Assembly: GCF_025024155.1 (NCBI RefSeq)
Contig: NW_026251741.1
Coordinates: 1 to 64,000, forward strand
DNA: 64,000 nucleotides
Origin: Gamsiella multidivaricata
Lineage: Eukaryota; Mortierellomycota; Mortierellomycetes; Mortierellales; Mortierellaceae
Direction: 5' to 3'
The notes beneath the pieces were generated by a model. It was not told the DNA's origin. It ran no database searches and saw nothing but the letters and a program-made list of their open reading frames with translations. The position numbers were made by a program, and so were the translations under genes. Shown here piece by piece: positions 10,525 to 21,244 of this stretch. Numbering within the stretch: the first letter of the stretch is position 1; each line of letters begins with the position of its first letter.

Positions 10525-11338
10525 CTATGCCATCCGCGGTTCGCCTTGAATGAAAATCAATCTCACCTAGGAAACAACAATGCCGGCTTGCCCTGGCTCT
10601 CATTTACAATTGGCTCTCAACTATTGTTTTTGTTTGCTTTTTTTATTTTTTGGCCATGACTCCACCCTCTTCAGCACGAGCTTCCTGGCGACCGAGAGGC
10701 GGAGACGAGAATGGGTCGGATGATACATATAATATACATGTCGCGCCTTACAATTGTCCGAGAGGTTGCAGTCTTGCCCCTCGATGCTTTCGCGTTAAAG
10801 TTGAACGTGAAAGAAATGACAATTGGATTTGTAATATTTCTGGACAGTCGTGCAGAAGGTTTTAGTCGCACCATTTCTCCGGGTCCAGAGACCAGGATAA
10901 AGAATCATAGTTTATGAAAGACGCATTGCAATTATGCATCCGTGAATCCATGTGTGTTCGGATGAATTCTGCGGATAAAAGAACGGGGGGGGGGGAGTGC
11001 ATGAGCAATAGGCGCCCAAACAAGAGAGACAGGAGAAGAGGAAAGAGACTAGCGATATAATGGATAATAGAGCCAGCGTGGCCTCCCTGCAGATGCAAAA
11101 GCAGGACGTACAGCCACAGCGAGGCCCCTTTGCCCCAATGCACCGCTTCTGACGCACCTTTCCGCCCTCCGCCCAATGAGGGCTGATCCCCTCCTTTTGG
11201 ATTACTTTGCCACCAAAAAAGAGAAAAAAATATCGCCAAGACTTTCCACACCTTCCGAATGCGGCATGACTTGTCACACATTTTTTCTTCGAACACCTTC
11301 GTCGACTCTTGGGTTGCCAAGACTTGGACCAGGAGCCG

Positions 11339-11346
11339 TATTTAAA
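11339..11346 (+). promoter_or_regulatory. TATA-like box of the LITAF-domain gene
   Basis: TATTTAAA lies about 120 bp upstream of the ATG at 11465, followed by a C/CA-rich leader with a short GCACA repeat. Position and context fit a core promoter. Confidence 0.5.
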
Positions 11347-11464
11347 CACTTGACACTTCCCGCTCCCTCCTCATTCCGCACTTCCTTCCCACAACCCATC
11401 CCACAACTCAACCCACACAGCTCCCCCACATCGACACACAGCACAGCACAGCACAGCACAAACC

Positions 11465-12214
11465 ATGTCTGACAAGAAGGGCCACTACTCTCAACTCCCT
11501 ACATCGGACGAGCACGAGCAGGACCAACCGCACCAGCAGCAACAGCCAAGCGTCCTCAGTCAGGCCTATCAACCACCTCCATACACCCCCTCCACTGCCC
11601 CCTCTTCGCCCTACATCGAGCCAAACCAGGCTACAGGCGCATCTGGACCTTCCTCTGGTCTCTACCCGCAAATCTACAGCCCCTCTGTCCCTCAGCAACC
11701 CTACCAGCCCACTTACCAGCACCCCAAGTTTAATGACACCTCCAAACCACCACCACTCCTCGCTCCACCTCATCAGCTACAACAGCAGCAGGCCAGCTGC
11801 ACGGCCGCGCCTCTGGTCCTGATGAAGCCTCCTTGTAGAGTCGAGGATCTGAAAGCCCGGCCAGGTGTTGTTGTCTGTCAGCACTGTCATCACTTGGTCT
11901 TGACCGAGATCACTCCTGAGAATGGTAAGAGCACAGCAACATTGTATCTCCCCACGGCGTGCACACGGCTCTGAGCGCTTGAAACTAACCCTGACCATGG
12001 ATTTTGAACAAATTTTTTATCATGAATAGGATCATGCACGTATCTCGGTATTCTCGGACTTTTGATTGCTGGAATCACAACATGTGGATGCTGCCTTTTG
12101 CCGCTGTGTATAACATCGTGCAAGGATATGATGCACTCATGTCCAAACTGCCATGAGGACATTGGATTGTATTCCAGGATCAAGGAGAGGACCTTCCCGG
12201 CCCGTCACAGCTAA
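11465..12214 (+). CDS. LITAF-domain membrane-associated zinc protein
   Basis: Exons 11465..11924 and 12030..12214 give 214 codons. Residues 1-125 are Gln/Pro/Ser/Tyr-rich and contain a PPPY motif (38-41), a type of site that binds WW domains of Nedd4/Rsp5 ligases. The C-terminal LITAF domain has CQHC (138-141) and HSCPNC (Cys 191 and 194), which together form one zinc site. Between them a hydrophobic stretch (YLGILGLLIAGITTCGCCLL) inserts in the membrane as an in-plane hairpin. In animals LITAF/SIMPLE proteins act on late endosome and lysosome membranes with ESCRT and Nedd4-type ligases. The role here is likely endosomal sorting, but that is inference. A TATA-like box and polyadenylation-type AATAAA (about 12310) flank it. 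Confidence 0.88.
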
Positions 12215-12667
12215 GACAAGCTACCCCTCCCCCTTCCCCAATTCTCAACTGCCTGCTCGAACTTGTTTCTATACATAATTAGTCCATATCCAGTCCACTC
12301 GCCTGTACAATAAAAGTAATGATACGTTGACATGAAACAGCTGATTGCAGCTCAAAAGACTGTGTGGGGGACCGATGGAGGAGATGAATGAAAGAAGTAA
12401 CTGAATGAGATGCAGTTTGTTTTAATCTGCAATTTAGAAAGGATACTAAAAAAGAGTTTTTATCTCAAAAAGATCTAAATCTGGGAGGGGGGAGGGAATC
12501 GGGCCTCCCCACGCAAACGTATTGCCAACGACCGTACACATTCGATGGAACTGATCGGCTGGTAGGGAAAGAACTTGAGGATCGGAATTGATCGTCCGCG
12601 ACCAACAAAACTCCTCACTGCCCAGTTTTTTCACTTTTGCAACATGGGTATTTACTGGGCGGCAACG

Positions 12668-12699
<32 letters not shown>

Positions 12700-12751
12700 T
12701 TTTCGTCCGCAATCTTTCGCCATCCTACCATCACCTCTCGATAACTGCTCT
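12215..12751. other. 3' flank of LITAF gene and low-complexity DNA
   Basis: Holds the LITAF 3' UTR with CAATAAAAG near 12310 and, near 12670-12704, interrupted T tracts. No gene is supported here. Confidence 0.5.
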
Positions 12752-13000
12752 ATGCCTGGAAGAGTTTTTGGACCAAGCCCGGACGGAGAACCGCAAGTCG
12801 AGCAACATGTTTCAGGCGAGATCTTGAAGGAAGCAGAGCACATTATCAAAACTGACTTGCTCTCCGCTTGGGATATACCATATCAAGGACAGGAACAAAC
12901 CCTTGTTGATCTCTCCGCACGCGGGACCCTATTTTTCAAGGCGAAGATCCCCCCCCCCCCCCCCCCCCCCAATGATATCCGGATTGACGACAACGATTAG
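12752..13000 (+). CDS. Small open frame ending in homopolymer-encoded poly-proline, doubtful
   Basis: 82 codons from ATG 12752 to TAG 13000. The first 60 residues have normal composition (GEILKEAEHIIKTDLLSAWD, TLVDLSARGTLFFKAK) and could form a helix. The frame then runs through 22 consecutive C (12949-12970) as poly-Pro and ends DIRIDDND. No family recognised, no polyadenylation signal, no splice partner found. Length variation in the C tract would shift the end. It may be a small gene, an exon fragment or chance. Confidence 0.25.
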   Translation: MPGRVFGPSPDGEPQVEQHVSGEILKEAEHIIKTDLLSAWDIPYQGQEQTLVDLSARGTLFFKAKIPPPPPPPNDIRIDDND

Positions 13001-13133
13001 AAACGCAGACGAGGATCGTCTTGGGTTCTTTTTTTTTTTTTTTTTGACTGAACAGACAGTCTACTTGTGAAAATCGTCTGCGCCGCCGCGTAGTCTGAAC
13101 AACGAACGGACTAGGGGGGGGGGGGGGGGGGGG
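12949..13133. repeat. C22, T18 and G20 homopolymers within 185 bp
   Basis: Runs of 22 C (12949-12970), about 17-18 T (13028-13045) and 20 G (13114-13133). The C and G runs are complementary and could pair as a stem with a 143-nt loop. A 9-bp inverted repeat (CGCAGACGA at 13004-13012, TCGTCTGCG at 13074-13082) lies inside the loop. Such runs are also prone to sequencing length error. Confidence 0.9.
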
Positions 13134-13385
13134 CATGGACCTGTTCAATCTTCAGGCTGGCTGTTACCCGCGTATCGCCTTGGGGCTTTTTCAAAAAAAA
13201 AAAAAAAAAAGCATTCTAAAACCTATGCTCGTCCCAATGATGCTTCAATACATGAGATAGTCGCAAGAAGAAGAAGGAAATCTTCAAACACTTGTGTGCA
13301 TTGCAATGAAAACATAAGAACAGTCAACAGTACAAAAGATGTATATCGTCGATATAGAAAGTCGTATATTTTGTATTAGTAGTGA
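13001..13385. other. Intergenic homopolymer region before MED8 3' end
   Basis: 385 bp with the T18, G20 and a further A17 tract (13194-13210), then MED8 3' flank on the minus strand. No coding sequence supported. Confidence 0.5.
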
Positions 13386-14709
13386 CTATACAACCTTTTC
13401 CATATTGTTTTCTCCAGAATCAACATCTTCCACCATGTTTATGCTGCCTGGTCCCGAATCCGCACCCATAGGCTCGCTCGCTACGCTGACCTCCATAAAC
13501 GTATCCTCGTCCTCGCCGTCCTCCTGCATCGATTCCACCTCACTCTTGCCCTGATCCTCGTCGTCACTTGCTTCCTGCCGCCTCCTCTCGAAATAACCGT
13601 CGTCTAGCTCTTCTGATATCATATCGTTATCCAATCCATCATCAGACCCAGGTCCAGACTCATATTCATCCAGATCGTGCAGGGTTCCACTCCAGTCGTT
13701 CATGTATCGAATCCTAGAGGAGCTGTCCTGAGCGCCAAGTGCAAAATCGTCTAGTTCTAGTACACTATTGTGTTGAGCTTGTTGTTGCTGCTGTTGTTTG
13801 GTCTTGTTGCTGGTTGATTGTGTGGTCGACGAGGACGCCGTCGCCCCTACCCCTGCTGCTCCTACTTCAGATGTCACTGGATCTGTGGGTATGCTTGGCG
13901 TAGCGTCTTCAAAGGCCTCATTGTCCTCGTCCTCATCATGGTTATCGTCCTCGTCCTCGTCCTCATCGGATTCGTAGCGTACTTTGGTGTGTACCATATC
14001 TCGTTGGTTCTCAAAGATCTCGTCCGCAGACTGACAGAGCGCGTCGTGCATCATCACCTTGAGCTATGGATTCCAAACCGCACAAATGAAATGTCGCGTG
14101 TTGGGTTAACGATGATATCTCGCAGAGATATTCAGGTTCAATTGTCCTGACAAAAAAAAAAAAAAAAAAAAAAAGGACTCCAATTGCTGATTACCTTCAG
14201 TGCCTGTAGAATCTTTCGGTCCTCAGCTGGTCCACCCTGGTTGGTAACTAGGCCTGGTACGGATCCATCCTTGATGCGGTCTTCGGTCTCCTGTTCCAAT
14301 TCCGGGAACAATTTCGTCCGCAACAAGACGCTTAGGTTCTGTACATGTTGGTCATTCGCTGGTGCCTCATGTGGGAAGACGGTGTAAGACTGAAGGAGGG
14401 TGCTGTGCGGATCGTTGACGAGGTTGGTGAGATGGAGATATTTGGCGATTAACACGTTGAACTTTGAGTGCAACTCGGTCCTAATATAGACAAGCACAGG
14501 CTGTTAATTATCCAGATGCGAAATGACCTTTTCCAGAGGGGATTTTCTTGATGAGCGAGAGTGATGTACCATGAAACTGTGCCCGGAGTAGTTTCGGGGT
14601 TGATGGACCTCAAGAAGAAGAGGATCGACTCTTGAAGTTGGAATAGTCGCGTCTTGACATTCTCCAGTGCTTCGATGTTGGTCTCTGTTTGCGGGAAGGT
14701 GGGATTCAT
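13386..14709 (-). CDS. MED8: Mediator complex subunit 8
   Basis: Head-module subunit that links RNA polymerase II to activators. Minus exons 14709-14570, 14480-14195 and 14063-13386 give 367 codons. The last acceptor could instead be six bases downstream (removing Leu-Lys) without loss of frame. The N-terminal coiled-coil region reads ENVKTRLFQLQESILFFLRS, followed by the conserved HSKFNVLIAKYLHLTNLVND and LRTKLFPELEQETEDR. This matches fungal Med8 in order and spacing. The C-terminal 200 residues are Asp/Glu-, Ser- and Gln-rich and not conserved. Similar acidic extensions occur on several nuclear proteins of this window (TAF7, IPMK). Confidence 0.85.
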
Positions 14710-16521
14710 GGGCGATGGTGAAATGAAAGGCGGCTGAAAAGACTATGTGTGTATCCTTGGTTCCTTTGTCCTGATGAGAATCCTAGTTGGTTGCTGCTGT
14801 GGGAATGGTTTGATTCGAACGACAAGAGGTGGACGATCCAGGTTCAGTTAAAGGTACTTATCACGTGCCGATCCTCCATATTGGTGGCAACGGAGAAAAC
14901 GCGTTCAGGTGGGTGTTGGATGGGCGCATCTGTTCAGCAAATGGTATGTAGCGCAAACAATTCCGTGTGTCTCTTACTCTATATTTTTTTATTTGGGTTG
15001 CGGTTCCTGATTTCGGGGGTTGAACCACCGAACTACCAATGACGGCACCGGGTCTATGGGGTGACTCACAACTAAAGAGATAAATGGTTTGCACACATAC
15101 CTATTCGGCGCTTTTATTTCAGGGTTTGGTCTCCGGGTCACCCTTTTGATTGTGCAAACGGCGTTCCAGCCGGTGCTCCATGCGTGCAAATTCCATTCAT
15201 CCCGCCGCACCATTTTCTAGAGCCCTGTAAGGGGTTGGGGTAGAAGAATCCTCTTGGCTGTCAGACCGAGCCGCATACGCGGGGTTTCTCCGCACGCTCT
15301 CGCAAAGGCATTTGAGCAGTAAGTGTGACGGATATCTCTGATCTTGCTGCAGATTACAGCTGGCGCGAAGGTACTAGCTTTTAGGGAAAAAAGAAAAAAG
15401 AGAAGCCTTGCCCGCTTAGCGCCTCCGGAACAGGGGAGTGCTCCCCGTTCTGAGTGAGTCATAATCGTACATTGGCACATACCTTTTGGGCTTTCTGTGC
15501 TTGATGAGTGAATTTAGTATAGGAGTTCTTATGGAAGAAAAGCGATAGTTGGGGGGATGAAGGAAAAAAGAAGGAAGCAGGCGAGAAGAGAGAGTCGACA
15601 AAAAGTCTATCGCGTACGCGTGAACAAGGAGGGGGGGCTAAAGACGCCCTCTGCGTCGATCGCAAGCTCAACGGCGTGCTTTCACTCCTTTGCAGATCTG
15701 TAGTATACAGTTGGGATAATCTATCAAGCGCGCTCATGCCATGTATACACACAGCTCCGAATCAGGAGCGATCGCCGACAAGAAATTTATCCTGTAGACG
15801 CGGGTGTTCATCGCACTGAATCTATCAAAATATAGGCTCAACAAGTGATCTTTATTTTTCTGACGCTCAGTCCTCCCTCCATCGCATTCGTCTCGCTAAT
15901 TTCCTCTTTTACACAGCTGAAATCGTCTAAAGTCCGATCTGCAGGTTTTTGGCTAGAGAAGAAGAGCGAAATTATTACGCTGCGTCAATGGAAAAAGGAC
16001 CCCAGACGCCGCTTTATGTTATGCAATGGACAGTAGCTAGAATCAGAACGAGTCAGACGGTCGAGCCAAGGGCACAATGGCGGCGTGTCCTCCTGTAGGT
16101 ACAGCGAACCCCAACCTGACCACAGGATAAAACAGGTTCGACCGCCTCATGACCTGTCCAGTATGTGTCGCGCATGCGAAAAAAAGAAAAAAAAAAGGTC
16201 CTGACAATCGATTAACAATCTCGGTAACTGTTCAACCGATGGTTTGGGCGTATGAAATGTTATTTAGATATAATAATAATAATAACAATAAAAAGCTGTG
16301 CAGGATTTGTAACGAGTATTGATTTGTCAGTGTCAAATAGCTTCCTCGCTGTACGCGCGCGGGGTAAAAACAGATACCGCATACGCGCTATAACGTGTTT
16401 GCAAACAAAAGGTTATTTGGTTTGGTTTGGTTTACTGCGTTATGTTCATGTAGATACAGCAGTGAGGAGGCGATTAGCTGAGGAAGGGGAATATGCACTA
16501 TCTGGTCCACTCATATTACTA
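14710..16521. other. 1.8 kb intergenic region, nothing recognised
   Basis: Between MED8 (start, minus) and cytidine deaminase (3' end, minus). Open frames on both strands are short, lack codon bias and match no family. No tRNA B-box, transposon end or long repeat was noticed; there is an AT-rich AATAAT run near 16270. The part nearest 14710 must include the MED8 promoter. Confidence 0.5.
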
Positions 16522-16956
16522 CTAGTCGTGGTGATCCTCAGGTCCGAATGCATACGGCAATAGATCCTCCAGAATCGCGCGCTTGTATGTCCGGTCATCG
16601 TTGACAAAGAAGATCTCGAGACTCTTGCCGAATTCATTCATGAACTGCCGACAAATACCACAGGGTGTGATAAAGTTATTATAGTCGCACGATACCGCAA
16701 TGGCTACAAACCGACGATGACCATCCGATATAGCCTTGACGAAGGCGGTCCGCTCAGCACAAACGGCTCCACCATAGGCCGCATTCTCGACATTGCATCC
16801 CTGATAGACCCTGCCGTCGACGGTTTGCAGTGCGGCTCCGACACGGAACTTGGAATAGGGCGAATATGAATTTTGGCGGGCGGTCAATGACTCGGTGATG
16901 AGATCCTCGATTTGTTTGTGGGATAGTGCTGACGCTTCAGTCATTGGTAAGACCAT
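16522..16956 (-). CDS. CDD1: Cytidine deaminase
   Basis: Hydrolytic deamination of cytidine and deoxycytidine to uridine forms in pyrimidine salvage. Single exon, 144 codons, the usual size of the tetrameric enzyme. Substrate-binding NVEN is at 55-58. The zinc and proton-shuttle motif CAERT gives Cys66 and Glu68, and PCGIC gives Cys99 and Cys102. The residue before the Ala-Glu pair is Cys, as in other single-domain CDAs. Translation could also begin at Met5 (16944). The upstream 100 bp carry an 8-bp tandem repeat, listed separately. Confidence 0.95.
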   Translation of the reverse strand: MVLPMTEASALSHKQIEDLITESLTARQNSYSPYSKFRVGAALQTVDGRVYQGCNVENAAYGGAVCAERTAFVKAISDGHRRFVAIAVSCDYNNFITPCGICRQFMNEFGKSLEIFFVNDDRTYKRAILEDLLPYAFGPEDHHD

Positions 16957-18169
16957 TGTGTAGGGTTATGTAGAATAGACAGGATTGTAAAAGCGAAGGG
17001 AAGGATGAAGAGATGTTGGGACGTTGGAACGTTGGGACGTTGGAACGTTGGAACGTTGGGATAGTAGACAAGACGAACGCGTTTTTCTTTTTCCTCTTTT
17101 TTTTTTTTCTTCTCCTCTTTATTGTGCTTATATGCACGATTAAGCGGTGAGGCCAGGGCGCCGTATTGATGGTTCGGAAGTAGGAATAAGAGGAGAGATG
17201 ATATGCAACATCGAATTCAGGTGTTCTTTCTCCCTCTCTCAGCCTATCCCATACTCTTCTCTCCTAGTTTTCTATCGGCGACGGCGCAAACATGGATCAC
17301 GCCCTTCGATGTAGGACCAGAGACGCCGCACTTTTGACGACATACCGGAAATGAAAAATACTAGTAAATAATGTGCTGCTGTACGAACCCCCTGAATTGC
17401 TTTGCTCAGTTGCAGAACAGGGCCAAGCGAAGCCGAGAAAAAAATGAGCACTTGTTGTTTACTAGTTGGCTGGTTTGCTAGTTAGGAAGGTAAAGGCGCA
17501 AGCGATGGGCGGCAATCAACAAAGAGTCCCATGCTTATGAACGTCCTCACCCCTGTTTGTAGTTTCGTGCTTTCAATGGGTGGATAGTGCGCAAAGTGCA
17601 AGTGAACACGCATGCCGTGATGGCTCTCGAACTCTCATTGGTCGCCACTAATACGCGCATGTTACAGAGCCGAGGCTGATCAAGGACGCGTCGGCAGATT
17701 TATGCAGCAAGGTTGGGCACGGTTGCTCTTCTTGGCACACGGTTCATGGGCAATTACGCGCATGAAACTACGTGAATTATGCTCGTGTGGGTATTCGTAG
17801 CCTGTGTTCAAATGCCTGGCGGTCTGCTTGAAATTGAATGCGTGAAAAATAACCTCCTTCATTGCATTCTCACGTGGCAAGCGCTTCGGCATATGCCAGC
17901 GAATCCGCGAACCCATCCAACGACCGAAGAGGCCCTTCTTAGACCTCACACTCCACCTTTTCCACCTCCCTTCTCTCGACTCCATCCTGATCTGTCTCCC
18001 ACACAACCGGAATCGCCAACACCGCAGCTCATCAAGACAGCAGGACAGGCAGACTCTTCCCATTCTTACGTCAACGAAAAGCCATTTTCTTTTTTCTTCT
18101 CATCCTAAAAAAAGAAAACGACAACGACAACGACGACGATAACTTTCACACTCAGAATAACGGAGCTGT
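16957..18169. other. 1.2 kb divergent intergenic region CDD1 / DysF peroxin
   Basis: Contains both promoters, the 8-bp repeat array and a T tract (17100-17110), and ends with a purine leader of ACGACAACG repeats just before ATG 18170. Open frames here have no family likeness. Confidence 0.5.
17015..17062. repeat. Six tandem 8-bp GTTGGRAC repeats
   Basis: Perfect 8-bp periodicity: GTTGGGAC, GTTGGAAC, GTTGGGAC, GTTGGAAC, GTTGGAAC, GTTGGGAT. It ends about 60 bp upstream of the cytidine deaminase ATG (minus strand), inside its promoter or leader. Each unit contains ACGTT across the junction. Confidence 0.95.
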
Positions 18170-19842
18170 ATGTCGAGCTTTGATTACCACTCCGTATTCT
18201 TGACCAACCTCCCAACCGAGCCCTCACCGGCCAGCACAACCAAAACCGCACGCGCCCTTCCTGCTCGCGCAATGACTACCGTCTCGACCACGGGCGCCGG
18301 GGCGTCTCCACGACGCAACGTCCTTATCGCACCACCAGGAAAGCAGCAGAGCTCAGCATCCTTCACCGACTTTTTCTCCGCATCAACCCCAGTCCCAGCC
18401 TCAGTAACATTACTACTGAGCTATTCTGCCCCGAGCATCCATGCCTGCCATCGACTCTTACAGCTCTTGACCTGGACCTCGGATCGGTCCGTCAAGAGCT
18501 TTCTGCTGCTCTTTGCCTGGTGGGCCATCTGTCTTGGCACAGAGACCTTTCTCATCTTTGGGCTCCATAGCACGCTGATTCTCTATATTGGACACTTGTG
18601 GATCAAATCCCGAAAGGCGACCAAGGTTGCGGCAGACATTCCCTTGCCTCAGAGCCCAGGCACTCCTCACAGCGGCAAGTTTTCATTCTCAAGCAGTGTC
18701 ATTTCCAACAGGAGCAACAGTCTGCTCTCATCGACCTCGGCTCGCCACCCAACAACCACTCAGCTGGAGCAGGCAGTGACACTACGGGAGATCCAGGAGA
18801 TTCTTGACCACTGGGCAGCGTGGAATCGTAATCTGGACAGGATCGAGACGTACTTGGATTGGTCAGACAGGAGTCGGACGCAGCTGGTCCTTTTCCTTGT
18901 GGCGTTTACATATGTACCATGGCTCATCCTGAACTACTTTGTGCCCATGCGGTTCATCCTTGTGGTTTTGGGCAGCATTGCCATCTGCTGGCGCGCGCCT
19001 TGGTTCACGGTTTTGTGGGCGGTCGCGGTGAAACTGCAGGCATTTTCACCACTGCTGCAACTGATCCCCTACTGGCCCTATCGTCCCGAGGTCTCTGCAA
19101 GCTATCGTAAAAAGAAGCGGTTCTCAGTCAAGGACATCATTTCCAGGGCGATCGGACAGCGCAAGAAGAGCGACTCGGACGTAGATACGAGCTACAAGAC
19201 CAGCACAGGTTACGACATTGAGGAGGATCATGCGACCATGTACTACAAGTTTGTGCTCTACGAAAATCAGCGATGGTGGCTGGGCCTCGAGTGGACGCCT
19301 ATGATGCTCCCCAATGATCGCGCCCCATGGTATGTATAGACACAGATCGACAACGAGTCTACTGCTGGGGGATTGCTTGTGTGCAGGATACTGACGAGTT
19401 TGTATTGAATATGAATAGGACGGACGATCACCTGGAGCCAACACAGAGCAAGTCCTCTTTCCAACTACCCCCGCCACACGTTGCTCATGAGGCCATTCCT
19501 GGCCAGCCCAACAAGGTTCTCCGCAAATCACAGGAATGGCGATGGCTCGATCCTCACTGGCGTCTGAAGCTCGGCGCGGACTCTGATGTGGACGGATGGG
19601 AGTATGCAAACAACCACTGGCAAAAGTGGTCCGGCAAAAACCGTCGTGGCGCCTATACGAGGAGGAGAGCCTGGGAGAGGACAGCCAAGTTGGTTGATCA
19701 GCGCGAGATTGTGTTGCTGGACGATATTCAGGGTGAATTGGTGAGCGAACATGAGCATGAAGATGAAGAGGCTGAGGAGACTGAGGAGGAGGTCGAAGTG
19801 GAAGAAGTGGAAGAAGTGGAGGAGGAAGATGAGGAAAAGTAG
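18170..19842 (+). CDS. PEX23: Pex23-family peroxisomal membrane protein with dysferlin (DysF) domain
   Basis: Integral membrane peroxins (Pex30/31/32, Pex23) act at ER subdomains and peroxisome contact sites and regulate peroxisome number. Exons 18170..19329 and 19419..19842 give 527 codons, with a Trp codon split by the intron. Hydrophobic segments lie near residues 80-150 (FLLLFAWWAICLGTETFLIF) and 240-310 (LVLFLVAFTYVPWLILNYF), with a Ser-rich cytosolic loop between. DysFN follows (YKFVLYENQRWWLGLEWTP) and then DysFC (EWRWLDPHWRLKL, DVDGWEYANNHWQKW), with the family tryptophans and arginines. The tail is a Glu/Val-rich acidic repeat. Exact orthology among Pex30/31/32/23 cannot be fixed by eye. 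Confidence 0.88.
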
Positions 19843-20036
19843 GACATCTCACCTGCATGAACATACACACACAAACACATACTATGACATTGCAACAGCT
19901 ATTGACCAGAATCAACTTTTTGAATGAAAACAAATATCATGACAGCCGATCCAGCTTCTGAATATATTGTTAAGGATGAATTCGTATTAATTATATGCTT
20001 GATAATGCGAGTGCTTGATGAAAAAAAAAAAATAGT

Positions 20037-20299
20037 CTACATGGGTTTGGCGCACTTTCGAGGTTCAATTGCTTTCGTCTTTGTGCACTGCATTTCCTGC
20101 CATGAAATAGGCACCAGCGATCCACCTGCCACGCTTGTGCCAAAGATTACGCCCAGTTCATTTGCTGCCGTTGACAGATAGTAACTCCTTGCATCTCCTA
20201 GTGAGATCTATTCGGCCATGGAATAAAGTAGATTGTACGTTGTATCAATGAATAGTTCACTGAATCCAATTCGGCATAGATACTCTCTTTCTTTCTTGG

Positions 20300-20335
<36 letters not shown>

Positions 20336-20934
20336 CAAAAAAAGACTTACCACTTGTGCGCGGACAATGTCGCCTGGCCGGAAGGAATTGTAGATCTTGA
20401 CCTTATCCTTCTCGGTTGCCCTCACGTCCTGGACGCGGATGATGCCTTGAAAGTCGTCTGTGCAGGGCTTGCCATCGACCACCATAATGCTGACGGCTGC
20501 AAACCGCGGATTCACACGGACAACTTTGCATGTGACAATGGTATCGATATCTGGCATGGCCGACTGTGTGTTTTCACGCTGCACGCTCATGGTTGGCAAC
20601 TATATTTCAGGGTGAATATCAATTGCAGGGTTCCTGGTCAGCATATGCCTGTTGATACCACCAGCAAATCATATACGCCATTGTCCTCTTTTTTTAATTA
20701 TCCAGAGGCAACCTCCTACAGCCCAAATAAGGCACTGATGGAGCGTAAAGCCGTGATCGCGATGAGGAACTCCTTGTTCTTTACCTCATGGTCGCTTGTC
20801 CTTGTGATCTGTTTAAGGCCAACAACACTGGCGTATAAAAAGTCTTGGTGCGAGTATGTTCCTGCTCCGGCTGCGTATTCCTGAACATGCCCCAGTCTCT
20901 GTCCGGGCACGACTGCGTCTGCGACTGATGCCAT
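20037..20934 (-). CDS. CSL4: Exosome complex S1 cap subunit Csl4 (EXOSC1)
   Basis: Cap subunit of the RNA exosome that helps thread RNA into the nuclease barrel. Minus exons 20934-20785, 20599-20351 and 20207-20037 give 189 codons, close to human EXOSC1 (195). The start reads [20 protein letters not shown], the family N-terminus. The S1 fold covers [19 protein letters not shown] and [19 protein letters not shown]. The last exon is short and easily missed: it starts at acceptor GAATAG with codons [20 protein letters not shown] and ends with [19 protein letters not shown], a zinc-ribbon-like end in this family. A nearer TAG acceptor would break the frame, which supports this choice. Divergent from VPS2. 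Confidence 0.92.
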
Positions 20935-21244
20935 CCTGTGTTATTGATGAAGGTACGGCTGTTCTGCTGTGGGGTTGAAAAAAGGAATGGGCGGTATGCG
21001 GTGCAGTGTTGTCTTTAAGAGAGAGAGAGAAGAAAAAAAAAAGAGAGCGCCCTTGAAGTGACGTAGTGTGAAGGAAAAAGAGCCAGTTCAACTCTTGCCC
21101 TTGTTCTTTCCAACCCTCAACTCCACCACGCCAAGACCATAGCCATCGTAACTGCCATCACCATCACCGTTGCAACCTGCTCGCCTTAAACAATCGTTCG
21201 GACACACAGAAAGAAAACACTATACCAAGTCAACCTCAGTACAA
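20935..21244. promoter_or_regulatory. Shared divergent promoter CSL4 / VPS2
   Basis: 310 bp between the two start codons. It contains a GA run with an A tract (about 21017-21044) and C/A-rich leader sequence before the VPS2 ATG. No TATA box is evident, as is common for housekeeping pairs. Confidence 0.5.

Larger units (their letters stand above)
9393..11464. other. 2.1 kb intergenic region with low-complexity DNA and one candidate exon
   Basis: Between the divergent secreted-protein gene and the LITAF gene. It holds a G-rich 12-bp minisatellite (9573-9639), a GA dinucleotide run (about 10118-10138), several A/T tracts and, on the minus strand, an open frame at 10225-10524 listed separately. 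A short Cys-containing plus-strand frame (10656-10865) lacks a signal peptide or family likeness. The last 130 bp are the LITAF gene promoter and leader. Confidence 0.5.

Noticed and set aside
10656..10865. Cys-containing 69-codon plus-strand frame
   Set aside because: No signal peptide, promoter, codon bias or family; could not be supported as a gene.
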